From Klebsiella pneumoniae (lineage in GTDB: Bacteria; Desulfobacterota; Binatia; UBA12015), in NCBI GenBank assembly GCA_945872365.1, contig CAMBZJ010000006.1, forward strand, positions 62,001-126,000: a stretch of 64,000 nt of DNA, given 5' to 3'. The translations under genes and the position numbers were made by a program. Below the pieces are notes generated by a model that did no database searches, was not told the DNA's origin, and was given only the letters and a program-made list of their open reading frames with translations. Positions 26,822-35,703 of this stretch are shown piece after piece (position 1 is the first letter of the stretch; the number at the start of each line of letters is the position of its first letter).

Positions 26822-27701
26822 GGTCGACCAGCGCGCGCAGCACCGCCGCGCGGGCGCCGAAGGGGAGGACGGCCTGGTGCGCCTGCGCCGCCGCGCGGGA
26901 CATCGCCGAGCGGGCTCCCGGGATCCCGAGCGCCGCGGGATAAGTCGCCTTGCCGCGCTCCGCATCACCGCCGCGGCGCTTGCCGGTAACGTCGGTCGTC
27001 CCGGTCTCGTCGAGCACGTCGTCGGCGATCTGGAAGGCGAGTCCGAGCGACTCCCCGTAGTCTGTGAGCCGTGCGAGATCGCGCGCGCGCGCGCCGGCGC
27101 AGATCGCACCAACCCGGACCGCGGCGCGGATCAGCGCTCCGGTCTTGCGTCGGTGGATGCCGGCAACGAGGGCGAGTCCGAAACGCGCTCGCCCCTCGCT
27201 CTCCAGATCGAGCGCCTGGCCACCGACCATCCCGGCGGCGCCGGCCGCACGCGCGATTTCGCCGACGACCCGGAGGCGCCCGTCGGCGGCCGGGCCGGCC
27301 GACCCTTCCTCGACGAGTGCGAACGCCTCGGTGAGCAGCGCGTCTCCGGCGAGGATCGCGGTCGCCTCGTCGAAACGGACGTGGGTCGTGGGGCGACCGC
27401 GGCGCAGGCGGTCGTCGTCCATCGCCGGCAGGTCGTCGTGGACGAGCGAGTAGGCGTGGATCATCTCGACGGCGCAGGCCGCGTCGAGCGCACGGGCGCG
27501 CCCGCGCGCGCCATCGAGCAGGTGCGCGGTCTCCAACGCGAGGATCGGCCGGATGCGCTTGCCCGGACCGAGCAGGGAGTAGCGCATCGCCGCGCGCAAC
27601 CGCGGGGGCCAGGCACTTCCGCGGACGATCACGGCGCGCAGCGCCGCTTCGGTCTCGCGCTTGCGGGCCGCGAGGCGTCGATCGAGGGCCGACGGCGTCA
27701 C
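26799..27701 (-). CDS. ispA: geranylgeranyl/farnesyl diphosphate synthase (IspA-type)
   Basis: A 300-residue short-chain trans-isoprenyl diphosphate synthase. The first Asp-rich motif is HDDLPAMDDD, the second QIADDVLDE, with GKRIRP at the N-terminus, the KTGALIR block and GGDAERGKATYP near the end. FPP made here would feed undecaprenyl phosphate, quinones and the polyprenol-linked sugar steps in the right part of the window. GTG 27701 overlaps xseB by four bases. The xseA-xseB-ispA-tlyA order is common in proteobacteria, where dxs often follows; dxs is absent here. Confidence 0.92.
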   Translation of the reverse strand: MTPSALDRRLAARKRETEAALRAVIVRGSAWPPRLRAAMRYSLLGPGKRIRPILALETAHLLDGARGRARALDAACAVEMIHAYSLVHDDLPAMDDDRLRRGRPTTHVRFDEATAILAGDALLTEAFALVEEGSAGPAADGRLRVVGEIARAAGAAGMVGGQALDLESEGRARFGLALVAGIHRRKTGALIRAAVRVGAICAGARARDLARLTDYGESLGLAFQIADDVLDETGTTDVTGKRRGGDAERGKATYPAALGIPGARSAMSRAAAQAHQAVLPFGARAAVLRALVDRVVARAS

Positions 27702-27949
27702 TTGTCCGCGTCGCCCACGGCGCGTACGCGCAGCACGCCTGCCGCGTCGCGCACCAGAACCTCGACGCGCTTCTCCACCTCGTCGAGGCGGCCGTGCAGC
27801 ACGCGCAGCAGGGCCACGCCCTTCTCGAAGGCACCGAGCGACTCGTCGAGCGTGGCACCGCCCTGTTCGAGGCGTCCGACGATCGCCTCGAGTTCGCGCA
27901 TGGCGTCCTCGAAGCTCAAGCCCGCGATGTCCGTCGTCCGATCGCTCAA
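27698..27949 (-). CDS. xseB: exodeoxyribonuclease VII small subunit
   Basis: An 83-residue, fully helical protein with the family pattern SFEDAMRELEAIVGRLEQG followed by LDESLGAFEKGVALLR. It binds XseA in a multi-subunit complex degrading single-stranded DNA in both directions. TTG 27949 overlaps the xseA stop as TTGA. The C-terminal VEVLVRDAAG is slightly longer than typical. Well supported by its position directly after xseA. Confidence 0.92.
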   Translation of the reverse strand: MSDRTTDIAGLSFEDAMRELEAIVGRLEQGGATLDESLGAFEKGVALLRVLHGRLDEVEKRVEVLVRDAAGVLRVRAVGDADK

Positions 27950-29412
27950 CCCCGACTCCTGCGCGGCGTCCCCGCCGGGGGAGACTCCGCCGTCTGCGCC
28001 GGCGCCGCGACCGCGCTGCCGCCCGGCCCCGGCGTCGGGTCGATGCCTAGCACGGCCGCATGTGCCGCGCCCTCGGCGAGCAGGAGGCGAACCTCCTCTC
28101 CGACCGCGAGCGTCGCGGCGCGGCGCACGATCGCACCGTCGGCGCGGCGCACGACCGCGAATCCGCGTGTCAGCACCGCGAGCGGCGAGAGGGCGTCGAG
28201 GCGCGCCTGTTCGCGGGCGACCTCGCCGTGCGCCGCGGCGAGCCCGGCCCGCGTCGCCGCCTCCATGCGTTCACCGAGGCGCTCCGCACGGGTGCGCAGC
28301 GCCGCCGTCGCCGGGCGACCGCGGTCGAGCCGGCTCTCGAGTCCCCCGAGAGTCGAGTGGACGCGCTGCCTTGCCCGGGAAAGCGCCTCCCGGGCGCGCC
28401 CGACCAACTGATCGACGCGCAGGCGGGACTCGTCGATACGACGCCGAGGGTCGCCGAGCCTCGCCTCCTGCGTCGCCATCCTGTGCCGGGCCGTCTCGAC
28501 CCTCCGCAAGGCGGCACCGCGCAGGCGCTCGCCGAGTTGGTTCAAGTCCCCGAGCAATTGCGCGTGCCTGGGCATGACCGCGGACGCGGCCGCGGTCGGC
28601 GTCGACACCCGCAGGTCGGCGACCTCGTCGGCGAGCGTCCAGTCCGACTCGTGCCCGACGGCCGAGACCACCGGGATGCGGGAGCGCGCGATCGCACGCA
28701 CCACGGCCTCGTCGTTGAAGGCCCCGAGGTCCTCCGTGGAACCACCGCCCCGTGCGACCACGATCACGTCGACGCTGCCGTCGCGGTTCAGGTCGTCGAG
28801 CGCCGCGGCAACGTCCGCAGCCGCACCGGCACCCTGCACGAGACACGGACGAAGCAGCACCCGGCGGGCGGGGAACCTGCCGTCGAGGGTGCGCAGCAGA
28901 TCCTGCAGAGCGGCGCTCGGCCGCGCGGTTGCGATCCCGACGGCCCGCGGCAGGACCGGCAGCCTGCGCTTGCGCTCGGGGGCGAACAGCCCTTCGGCGT
29001 GCAGCTTCCTGCGCAACTCCTCGCGCGCCTGGTGGAGAGCGCCCTGACCCTGCGGCTCTAGTCGCTCTACCTGCACCCGAAGCCGCCCCTGCGGTGCGTA
29101 GAAATCGACCTTGGAGAGCAGCGCCAGCACCTGCAGGCCGTCGGTCGGCGTGAAGCGCAGCACCGCGCGCCGGCTGCTCCAGAGAACGGCCTCGACCTGG
29201 GCATCGCCCTCCTTCAGGGTGAAGAAGGCGTGGCCGCTCGTGCGGTGAACCTTGTAGTTCGAGACCTCGCCCTCGACCCACAGACGGCCCGGGAAGTTCT
29301 CGACCAGTGCGAGCTGGATGCGGTCGACCAGGGCTCGGATGCCGATGCCGCGCGGACGGGCCTCCGACGCGGGCCCGGCCGCGGGAGTAGGTGGAACGGA
29401 GAGCGGCGGCAT
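27946..29412 (-). CDS. xseA: exodeoxyribonuclease VII large subunit
   Basis: A 488-residue nuclease subunit. The N-terminal OB-fold reads RLWVEGEVSNYK and HAFFTLKEGDAQV (about 43-75). The catalytic domain has VGIATARPSAALQDLL (family TSxxGAAxxD), the DVIVVARGGGSTEDLGAFND motif and SAVGHESDWTLAD. A coiled-coil region of about residues 290-410 and a short C-terminal domain (LTRGFAVVRRADG) follow. ATG 29412 gives a Pro-rich N-terminus. TAR in place of TSP at the first motif is a mild variant. It starts 21 bases after the ctpA end. Confidence 0.93.
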   Translation of the reverse strand: MPPLSVPPTPAAGPASEARPRGIGIRALVDRIQLALVENFPGRLWVEGEVSNYKVHRTSGHAFFTLKEGDAQVEAVLWSSRRAVLRFTPTDGLQVLALLSKVDFYAPQGRLRVQVERLEPQGQGALHQAREELRRKLHAEGLFAPERKRRLPVLPRAVGIATARPSAALQDLLRTLDGRFPARRVLLRPCLVQGAGAAADVAAALDDLNRDGSVDVIVVARGGGSTEDLGAFNDEAVVRAIARSRIPVVSAVGHESDWTLADEVADLRVSTPTAAASAVMPRHAQLLGDLNQLGERLRGAALRRVETARHRMATQEARLGDPRRRIDESRLRVDQLVGRAREALSRARQRVHSTLGGLESRLDRGRPATAALRTRAERLGERMEAATRAGLAAAHGEVAREQARLDALSPLAVLTRGFAVVRRADGAIVRRAATLAVGEEVRLLLAEGAAHAAVLGIDPTPGPGGSAVAAPAQTAESPPAGTPRRSRG

Positions 29413-29433
29413 CGCCCGACTCGCCCCGCCGAC

Positions 29434-30861
29434 TCAGCCCTTCTTCGCTTGCAGCGTCTTGAAGACCTGCCAGCTCTTGAGCAACTCGAGCGCCCGGTCG
29501 AGCTGCGGATCCTTCCCCGGCTCGCCCATCACGGTCAAGCCCGGATCGACCGGCTCGTCGTCTCCGTCCTCGGGTGCGGCGGCACCGGCCTTCGAGCGCG
29601 GCTTGCCGTCACCCTTGGCCGGCTCCGCGGTCGCCTTGGGTGCCGGCTCCGCGGATCCCCCGGTCGGGTTGTCGAGGTGCTTCGGCAGGTTCGCCTCGCG
29701 CAGGAACTGCGGATCGCCACGGCGCGTCTCGCCGGCCACCTGCACGACATTCTCCATCTCGATGTCGGGCTTGATGCCGGTCGCCTGGATCGAGCGTCCG
29801 TTGGGCGTGAAGTAGCGGGCCGTCGTCAGGCGCAGCGCCGACTGGTCGTCGAGCGGCAGGATCGTCTGCACCGAGCCCTTGCCGAAGGTCTGCGTGCCGA
29901 GGACGAGCGCGCGCTTGTGGTCCTGCAGGGCACCGGCCACGATCTCGGCCGCGCTCGCCGTACCGCCGTTCACGAGCACGATGACCGGGAAGTCGACGTG
30001 GCTGCCCTGCTTGCGCGCGAAGTACTTCTGCTTCTGGTTCTCGAGGCGGCCGTCGGTGTAGACGATCATGCCCGAGTCGAGGAAGGTGTCGGAAACCGCG
30101 ACCGCCTGCGAGAGCAGCCCGCCCGGATCGTTGCGCATGTCGAGCACCAGTCCGCGCAGGTTGGCGTCATCGCCGCGGCTCAGTTTCTCGAGCGCCTCGT
30201 CGAGCGCCTCGCCGGTGTGCTCCTGGAACTGCGTGATCCGCACGTAGCCGTAGCCGTCGCCGAGGCTGCGCCACTTGACGCTCTGCACCTGGATGTTCTC
30301 GCGCACCAGCGTGAAGTCGAGCAGGCGCGCGACGCCCTCGCGCCGGATCGCCAGGTTCACCTTCGTGCCGAGGGGGCCGCGCATCTTCTTCACGGCGTCC
30401 ACGAGCGACATGTCCTTGGTGAGATCGCCGTCGATCTTGATGATCTGGTCGCCGGGGTGGAGACCGGCGCGCGCCGCCGGCGTGTCCTCGATCGGCGAGA
30501 CCACCGTGAGCACGCCACCCTTGTTGGTGATCTCGATGCCGAGGCCGCCGAAACTGCCCTTCGTGTCGACCTGGAGTTCCTTGTAGAGTTCGGGCGTGAG
30601 GTAGGCGCTGTGCGGGTCGAGCGAACCCAGCATGCCGTTGACGGCGCCCTCGAGGAGTTGCTTCGTCGTCACCTCGTCGACGTAGTTCTTCTGGACGATC
30701 GAGAGGATGTTCGTGAAGGTCTCGAGATCGTCGTAGGTCTCCTTGGGGACCGCCGCGACCCGCTCGACGGCGCGGCCGCCCGAAAAGAGGATCGCCATGC
30801 ACGCGGCGAAAGCGAGCAGGGTAAGGATGGCGCGGCGACGACCGTCTCGGGGGGCCTTCAT
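29434..30861 (-). CDS. ctpA: carboxy-terminal processing protease CtpA (S41)
   Basis: A 475-residue periplasmic serine protease with an N-terminal membrane anchor (ILTLLAFAACMAILF). A PDZ domain (GGLGIEITNKGG to RREGVARLLDF) precedes the S41 domain, where the nucleophile Ser lies in GGTASAAEIVAG and the Lys in TFGKGSVQT. The C-terminal region carries a Lys/Pro/Ala-rich linker and a helical end (DRALELLKSWQVFKTL). ATG 30861 has GGGAGAA upstream. A GCTAGGGT hexamer-like box lies about 47 bases upstream (TAGGGT at 30913-30908). Such proteases trim envelope proteins or lipoproteins. It may start the xseA-xseB-ispA transcript. Confidence 0.93.
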   Translation of the reverse strand: MKAPRDGRRRAILTLLAFAACMAILFSGGRAVERVAAVPKETYDDLETFTNILSIVQKNYVDEVTTKQLLEGAVNGMLGSLDPHSAYLTPELYKELQVDTKGSFGGLGIEITNKGGVLTVVSPIEDTPAARAGLHPGDQIIKIDGDLTKDMSLVDAVKKMRGPLGTKVNLAIRREGVARLLDFTLVRENIQVQSVKWRSLGDGYGYVRITQFQEHTGEALDEALEKLSRGDDANLRGLVLDMRNDPGGLLSQAVAVSDTFLDSGMIVYTDGRLENQKQKYFARKQGSHVDFPVIVLVNGGTASAAEIVAGALQDHKRALVLGTQTFGKGSVQTILPLDDQSALRLTTARYFTPNGRSIQATGIKPDIEMENVVQVAGETRRGDPQFLREANLPKHLDNPTGGSAEPAPKATAEPAKGDGKPRSKAGAAAPEDGDDEPVDPGLTVMGEPGKDPQLDRALELLKSWQVFKTLQAKKG

Positions 30862-31005
30862 CGATCTCGTTCTCCCAGCAGGTCGCGGACTGCGCAACCC
30901 GTGGCTTACCCTAGCGGATTCGGCCGCGGCCCGCCCGCGGGATTCCAACCGACCCCGCCGGGCGCAACGCGCACCCGGCCCCGGCCCAACCGTCGGGTGT
31001 CGGCG

Positions 31006-31470
31006 TCAATGGGCCGACACGATCGGGTCTCGATCCGCTGCCGGGCCGGGCGCCCGTTGCGGCAGCGAGCGCAACCAGGCGACGATCGACCAGCGCTCCG
31101 CTTCGCCCAGGGAATGCTGGAAGGACGGCATCGCCGAGCCCCGCTTGCCTTTGGAGATGCGCCAGAACAGGTAGCCGTCGCTGTACCGGGGCACGACGTC
31201 CGGCCCGGCCAGGTTTGCGGGCGAAGGCGTGAGCCCGACCGAACCAGGACCATGCCCATCGGCCTCGACCCCGTGGCAGGGCGCGCAATTCTGGACGAAC
31301 AGGCCGCGGCCCCGCCCGACCGCCGCCGGGTCCGCCGCGAGCGGGTTCACCCGGTTCACCTCGCCTGCGGTCGGATCCTGTGCCGCGGCCCGACGCGGAC
31401 CCGGCACGCCCAGCCCCGCGAAGAGAAGTGCGGCCACCGCGAGCGTCCCGAGGACCCGAGGCGGGAGCAC
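31006..31470 (-). CDS. secreted mono-heme cytochrome c
   Basis: A 154-residue protein with a signal peptide (PPRVLGTLAVAALLFAGLG, cut near RRAAA-QDP) and one heme site CAPCH in FVQNCAPCHG. The distal Met is probably in GSAMPSFQ. It is class I-like, with WSIVAWLRSLP as the final helix. GTG 31470 is the nearest standard start; a CTG three codons earlier would overlap the FTR1 stop as CTGA, matching the overlap habit of this genome. As third gene of the iron operon it may oxidise or accept electrons from ferrous iron during FTR1 transport; that is inference from position. Confidence 0.82.
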   Translation of the reverse strand: MLPPRVLGTLAVAALLFAGLGVPGPRRAAAQDPTAGEVNRVNPLAADPAAVGRGRGLFVQNCAPCHGVEADGHGPGSVGLTPSPANLAGPDVVPRYSDGYLFWRISKGKRGSAMPSFQHSLGEAERWSIVAWLRSLPQRAPGPAADRDPIVSAH

Positions 31471-31475
31471 GATCG

Positions 31476-32735
31476 TCAGGCCGCTTGGCGCGCCGCCGCG
31501 GTTCCGACCGAGGGCACGTCGGGCCGGCGCGACCAGAACCAACCGACGACGAGCGCCAGCACGAGAAGTCCCTGCAGCGCCAGTGCGAGCGCGTCGGGGA
31601 AGACGCCGAGCCAGTCGCGCAGCCACGCGGCATCCGGCATCCATGCGACGGGGTGCTGGCCGAGCCAGCCCGCCTCCTGCAACTCGCGGATGCCGACGCC
31701 CGCGAACTTGATCGCGAGCAGGTAGAGCAGCCCTCCGGTGACCGCGAAGAACGGGCGCATCGGGACGCGGACGCCGAACCAGTGGATCGCGCCGTAGAGA
31801 AGTCCGAGCAGCAACAGTCCGACGACGAGGCCACCCGCCACCGCGGCCGTGCCGCCGGTCGTCCCGAGGGCCTCGACCGCCAGCGCCTGGTAGAAGAGCA
31901 CCGTCTCGAAGCCTTCGCGGAAGACCACGAGGAAGGCGAGCATCGCAAGGCCGCCTAAGTGGTCGGAAGACGCCGCCCGCTTCACCGAGTCGCGGATGAA
32001 CTCCTGCCAGCGCCGCCCTTCGACGCGGGAGATCAGCCAGTAGGAGGTGAAGAAGAGCACCACGACGGCGAGCAGACAGGTGAGTCCCTCGATCGCCTCG
32101 CGCCCCGCCCCGAAGCCACCCGCCCGGTGGGCGACTGCGGCGAGTCCTAGGCTCGCGGCGACCGCCGCGACCGCTCCTCCGTAAAAGGGCCGCAGCACCG
32201 CGGTGCGACCGCTCGCGCGCAGCGAGGTCGCCACCGCCGACAGGATCAGGATCGCCTCGAAGCCCTCGCGCAGGATGATCAGCAGCGAGTTCGCGAAGAG
32301 CGCCCCCCTACCACCGCTCGACGAGCCCGGCGACACCCCGTCGAGCCGACCGCGGATCGCCGCGTGCAGTCCGTCGATCTCCGTCTGGGGCGCGCCGGCG
32401 CGCATCCGCGAGACGAGTTTCATCCAGTCCGCCTCGAGCGCCTTGTACGCGGCCGGGTCGCGCACGGCGAGCTTACGATCGAGGCCCGAGGACTCGAACG
32501 CGAGAAAGGCGTCGCCGACGATCTCCCGCGCCCGAACGGCATCGCTCGCGTAGAGGGCCCGGGCCTGGTCGAGCCGCGCATCGAGCGAGGCCAGGGTCTC
32601 CTCGGCGGCACGAGACGGCCGCGCGTCGAACACGAGCCCCGAAAGGAGCAGGCCGAACAGGCCGAGGAGTGCCGCGCCGCGCCGCGCGGCGCAGCGGCGG
32701 AAGTCCGGGCTTCCGAACGCAGTTACGAGGATCAT
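31476..32735 (-). CDS. FTR1-family high-affinity iron permease
   Basis: A 419-residue membrane permease. A signal segment and a helical periplasmic domain (about 45-145) precede the permease. The two REGFE iron motifs are REGFEAILIL and REGFETVLF, each inside a transmembrane helix; about seven helices follow in total. ATG 32735 overlaps the upstream iron-binding protein stop (ATGA). FTR1 proteins move iron with coupled oxidation; the neighbouring cytochrome c may be the electron partner in place of a copper oxidase. The N-terminal helical domain is like that of other bacterial FTR1 proteins with extracytoplasmic extensions. Confidence 0.9.
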   Translation of the reverse strand: MILVTAFGSPDFRRCAARRGAALLGLFGLLLSGLVFDARPSRAAEETLASLDARLDQARALYASDAVRAREIVGDAFLAFESSGLDRKLAVRDPAAYKALEADWMKLVSRMRAGAPQTEIDGLHAAIRGRLDGVSPGSSSGGRGALFANSLLIILREGFEAILILSAVATSLRASGRTAVLRPFYGGAVAAVAASLGLAAVAHRAGGFGAGREAIEGLTCLLAVVVLFFTSYWLISRVEGRRWQEFIRDSVKRAASSDHLGGLAMLAFLVVFREGFETVLFYQALAVEALGTTGGTAAVAGGLVVGLLLLGLLYGAIHWFGVRVPMRPFFAVTGGLLYLLAIKFAGVGIRELQEAGWLGQHPVAWMPDAAWLRDWLGVFPDALALALQGLLVLALVVGWFWSRRPDVPSVGTAAARQAA

Positions 32736-34165
32736 CCCTTGGTCTCCTCCGCGGGCTTTTCGACCCGCCAATCGAATGCGGTGGATGCGTTTCCGAGAAA
32801 ACGCGGCTCGCCGAGCGTGCCGATCCGCGGGGGCGCCACGTCGATCTCCACCCGGTACTCGCCAGGCCGCACCTGCAGGGTCTCGCCGTAGTGCTGGAAG
32901 GCCGACAGCAGTCCGTGCAGCGGAACCTTCACCGGCACGCCACCCGACTTCGGGGTGAGAACGAGCGTGACCTCGGCCCCCGGCACGAGCAGCCCGGTGC
33001 TGCGATCCTGCAGCACCACCTCGAGGTGGTGCGTGTCCTGCGGTCGCACCGCCTTCAACTGCGGGCCGTCGGTCCAGATCCAGAACGGCTCGGGCGGCTC
33101 GACGACGAAGCCGATGCGGTAGCCGCCCGCTTGCGCCTCGTTGCGCGCCGCGGCGAAGCCCTCGAGGATGTCGTCGCCGATCGAGTAGTCGGCGTCGACG
33201 GGCGCGGGGGGCGCCGGCGGGAAGACCGGGTGCCCGCCCTCGATCGAGTAGTCGAAGACCACGTCGGCCGGTTTCGCCACGACCCCCAGCATGTCGCCGT
33301 GACGGTCGTGGTGCGGCGCTTCGACGTGAATGCGCAGCCGGCCCTTCGCCCCGGTCGGCGCGGGCAAGTTGGCGCCGTACTGCTGAAAATCCCCCCACAG
33401 GGGTGCGAGTTCGGCCTTGGCCACCACCTCGTCGCCGGCGCCGAGGAACTCCGCCGTGACCACCGAACCCGGCAGGAAGCGCTTGCTGCGTCGCTCGCGC
33501 AGGACCACGCCAAGGTAGGTCGTCGAGTCCGCCGGCGGCGCGACCTTCTCGGCCATGCCGCCGGCTACTCTCCGGAAAATCGGCTGCGTGGGCTCGGTGA
33601 GCACGCCGATCCGGTAGTCGCCGGCCACCTGCTCGGCCTCGATGGCGCGGTCCGCCTGCGCGGTCGCCGCGCGGAGGCCCGCCGTCGCGCTACTTTCGGC
33701 CGGACCAAGCGCGAGCAGCGTCGCGGTCGCGGCCCGCGACAGGGACGCCACCTCGGCCGGCGGCTTGCGCGCGCCGACCGCGCCGGTGAGCGCCGCGATC
33801 GCGTCACGACCGCGGCCGATCGCCGCCTCGTCCGCCCGGAGCCGCGGCGCGAGTTTCTCCAAACGCATTCGCGCCTGGTCGCAAAACAGCTCCGCCTCGC
33901 CGATCTCGACCTCGTCCTTCACCTTGCCCGTGTCGTCGACGGCAAGACCGTACTCCTGGGAGACGAGCTTGACGGCGGCGGTGAGTGTCGCGAGGTCGTC
34001 GGAGAGGGTCGCGTCGGGCGGCCCGGGCGAGGGCGCGCCTGGATTGGTACCCGACAGTCCGGTCGTCGCCGCCGCCGCTGGGGGCGCCGCGACCAGAGCG
34101 AAGCGCCCTTTCCAGCCGACGAACGGCAGGGCGAGGACGAAGAGGAAGAAGGCGCGGGTTCTCAT
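32732..34165 (-). CDS. tandem Tp34/P19-type periplasmic iron-binding protein
   Basis: A 477-residue exported protein. After a signal peptide (RAFFLFVLALPFVG) and a Pro/Ala linker comes a helical domain (about 52-160), then two Iron_transp (PF10634)-like beta domains at about 181-307 and 347-468. They share YRIGxxxEP starts and a YGxxL...GxxRxxIxVxxP end, so they are internal duplicates. Single-domain relatives (Tp34, P19) are about 170 residues and bind Fe2+/Cu in the periplasm. ATG 34165 has AGGGA upstream; an earlier in-frame ATG at 34189 lies inside the Fur-like site and is less likely. First gene of the FTR1 operon. Confidence 0.82.
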   Translation of the reverse strand: MRTRAFFLFVLALPFVGWKGRFALVAAPPAAAATTGLSGTNPGAPSPGPPDATLSDDLATLTAAVKLVSQEYGLAVDDTGKVKDEVEIGEAELFCDQARMRLEKLAPRLRADEAAIGRGRDAIAALTGAVGARKPPAEVASLSRAATATLLALGPAESSATAGLRAATAQADRAIEAEQVAGDYRIGVLTEPTQPIFRRVAGGMAEKVAPPADSTTYLGVVLRERRSKRFLPGSVVTAEFLGAGDEVVAKAELAPLWGDFQQYGANLPAPTGAKGRLRIHVEAPHHDRHGDMLGVVAKPADVVFDYSIEGGHPVFPPAPPAPVDADYSIGDDILEGFAAARNEAQAGGYRIGFVVEPPEPFWIWTDGPQLKAVRPQDTHHLEVVLQDRSTGLLVPGAEVTLVLTPKSGGVPVKVPLHGLLSAFQHYGETLQVRPGEYRVEIDVAPPRIGTLGEPRFLGNASTAFDWRVEKPAEETKG

Positions 34166-34174
34166 GATTTCCCT

Positions 34175-34222
34175 GAAAACGACTTTCATTTTCAGTTTGC
34201 CATGGGGTCGCAGGGGCGTCAA
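34175..34222 (-). promoter_or_regulatory. predicted promoter with overlapping Fur box for the iron operon
   Basis: On the minus strand TTGACG (34222-34217), 17 bases, then CAAACT (34199-34194) make a promoter. Immediately after lies GAAAATGAAAGTCGTTTTC (34193-34175), matching the 19-base Fur consensus GATAATGATAATCATTATC at 14 positions. It is centred in a dyad of CTGAAAA/TTTTCAG arms (34173-34195). Bound Fur would cover the -10 box and start site and repress the operon when iron is plentiful. Pattern and context agree; binding is not shown. Confidence 0.62.
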
Positions 34223-34266
34223 CTGCCCCGGCCGCCACCCGGTCCGGGGGGCCGGGCCGGCCGGTC

Positions 34267-35553
34267 TCAGTTCCCGTCGGGCCCGCGGACCCACTTCCCG
34301 GTGTCGATGAGCGTCTTCAGATCGCGTTCGATCGCCGGGTCCCGCCAGTCGCGCGGCCCGATGAAGCGGGCCAGTTGGCGGCCCTCCCGGTCGATGATGA
34401 AGGTCTCGGGGTAGCCGGTGATGCCGTAGCGACGCCCGATCTCGCCGGTCGAGTCGACGAGGACCGGAAAGGTGATCCTCATCTCGTCGACGAATCGGCG
34501 CACCGGTTCGCTGCCGTCGTCCTCGCTCACGGCGAGCATGACAAAGTCCTGGGCGCCGAGCTTCTCCGCGAGCGCCTCCATCGCCGGCATCTCGCTGCGA
34601 CACGGCGGGCACCAGGTCGTCCAGAGGTTCAGGAAGACCACCTTGCCGCGCTGCGACGAGAGCCGTACCGCCTGACCCGCGAGGTCCTGGGCGACGAAGT
34701 CGGGGGCCGTGGGCGACCCCTTGCAGCCGCTCGCCACGCCGGCGAGCGTCAGGCCGAGCACGATGAGGGGAAGCCCGACGATCCTGCGCTGGTGTCGCTG
34801 CGCCCAGACCAAGCCGAGTCCACCGAGGAGCATGCTCGCGATCCCGAACCACTGCGCCTCGGTGAGCCCGAGCCACAGGCGCGGCTCGATGCGCACGATT
34901 TCGACGAGGAACCGCGCGAGCCCCGAGAGCACCAGGTAGGCGCAGAGCACCGAACCCGGTGCGTACCGGTCCTCGCCCTCGCGCCGCGAGAGCGCGAGCA
35001 GCCAGAGGAAGATCCCCGCATACAGCAGGCTTTCATAGACGGGTGCGGGGTGGACGCGAAAGCCGTCGGGATGCGACCAGCCGAAGATGGCGCGGGTGTA
35101 GGCCATCGCCCAGGGCAGCGTGGATGGCCCACCCCAATCGCCGTCGCCCGAGAGCTGGCAGCCGATGCGCCCGATGGCCTGTCCGAGCGCAAGTCCCGGT
35201 GCGATCGCGTCGACGACGACTGGCCATGGCAGGCCGCTGCGCACGACGTAGGCCGTCACTGCGACGAATCCGCCGACGAGTCCGCCATACCAGACGAAAC
35301 CCGCGCCGGTGATGAGCCGGTCGAGCGGGGCCGAGAGGAAGCCCTGCCAGTCGTTCAAGAGGGCGAGGATGCGCGAGCCGAGGATGCCGCCGACGGCCGC
35401 CCAGGTGACGATCGAGGTCACGTGCCCCCGGTCGAGTCCGCGGCGTTCGAACCCCCGCTCGATCACCGCCCCGGCGCCGAGGAAGGCGAGCGCGAGCATG
35501 GCCCCGAAGCTGTAGAGCTTGAGCGGACCCAGCTGGAGCAGGACGGGGATCAT
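34267..35553 (-). CDS. lgt: fused prolipoprotein diacylglyceryl transferase and TlpA-like thioredoxin
   Basis: A 428-residue fusion. Residues 1-255 are Lgt with about seven transmembrane helices: VWYGGLVGG (88-95), the signature GRIGCQLSGDGDWG (128-141) and PVYES (171-175). Residues 256-277 form a basic-hydrophobic segment ending in a lipobox, AGVASGC (Cys277). Residues 285-420 are a TlpA/ResA thioredoxin domain with CPPC at 315-318 and the cis-Pro in GYPETFII. No stop separates the parts. Lgt attaches diacylglycerol to lipobox cysteines; the TlpA part would be a periplasmic thiol reductase held at the membrane, fitting the nearby cytochrome c genes. The lipobox inside an Lgt fusion is remarkable. 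Confidence 0.9.
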   Translation of the reverse strand: MIPVLLQLGPLKLYSFGAMLALAFLGAGAVIERGFERRGLDRGHVTSIVTWAAVGGILGSRILALLNDWQGFLSAPLDRLITGAGFVWYGGLVGGFVAVTAYVVRSGLPWPVVVDAIAPGLALGQAIGRIGCQLSGDGDWGGPSTLPWAMAYTRAIFGWSHPDGFRVHPAPVYESLLYAGIFLWLLALSRREGEDRYAPGSVLCAYLVLSGLARFLVEIVRIEPRLWLGLTEAQWFGIASMLLGGLGLVWAQRHQRRIVGLPLIVLGLTLAGVASGCKGSPTAPDFVAQDLAGQAVRLSSQRGKVVFLNLWTTWCPPCRSEMPAMEALAEKLGAQDFVMLAVSEDDGSEPVRRFVDEMRITFPVLVDSTGEIGRRYGITGYPETFIIDREGRQLARFIGPRDWRDPAIERDLKTLIDTGKWVRGPDGN

Positions 35554-35703
35554 CGGACGACTTCGGGTCTATCGCATCGCGTGGCAGGGTGCCATGCGCC
35601 GGTCGTCGCCCCGCCGGCCGACACGGACCGCGGCGCCAGCCGCTGCACGTCGAGCGTTGTCCGGGCGGCGGGGCACCTGATAGGACGCGGGCCAGAGGGA
35701 CCG

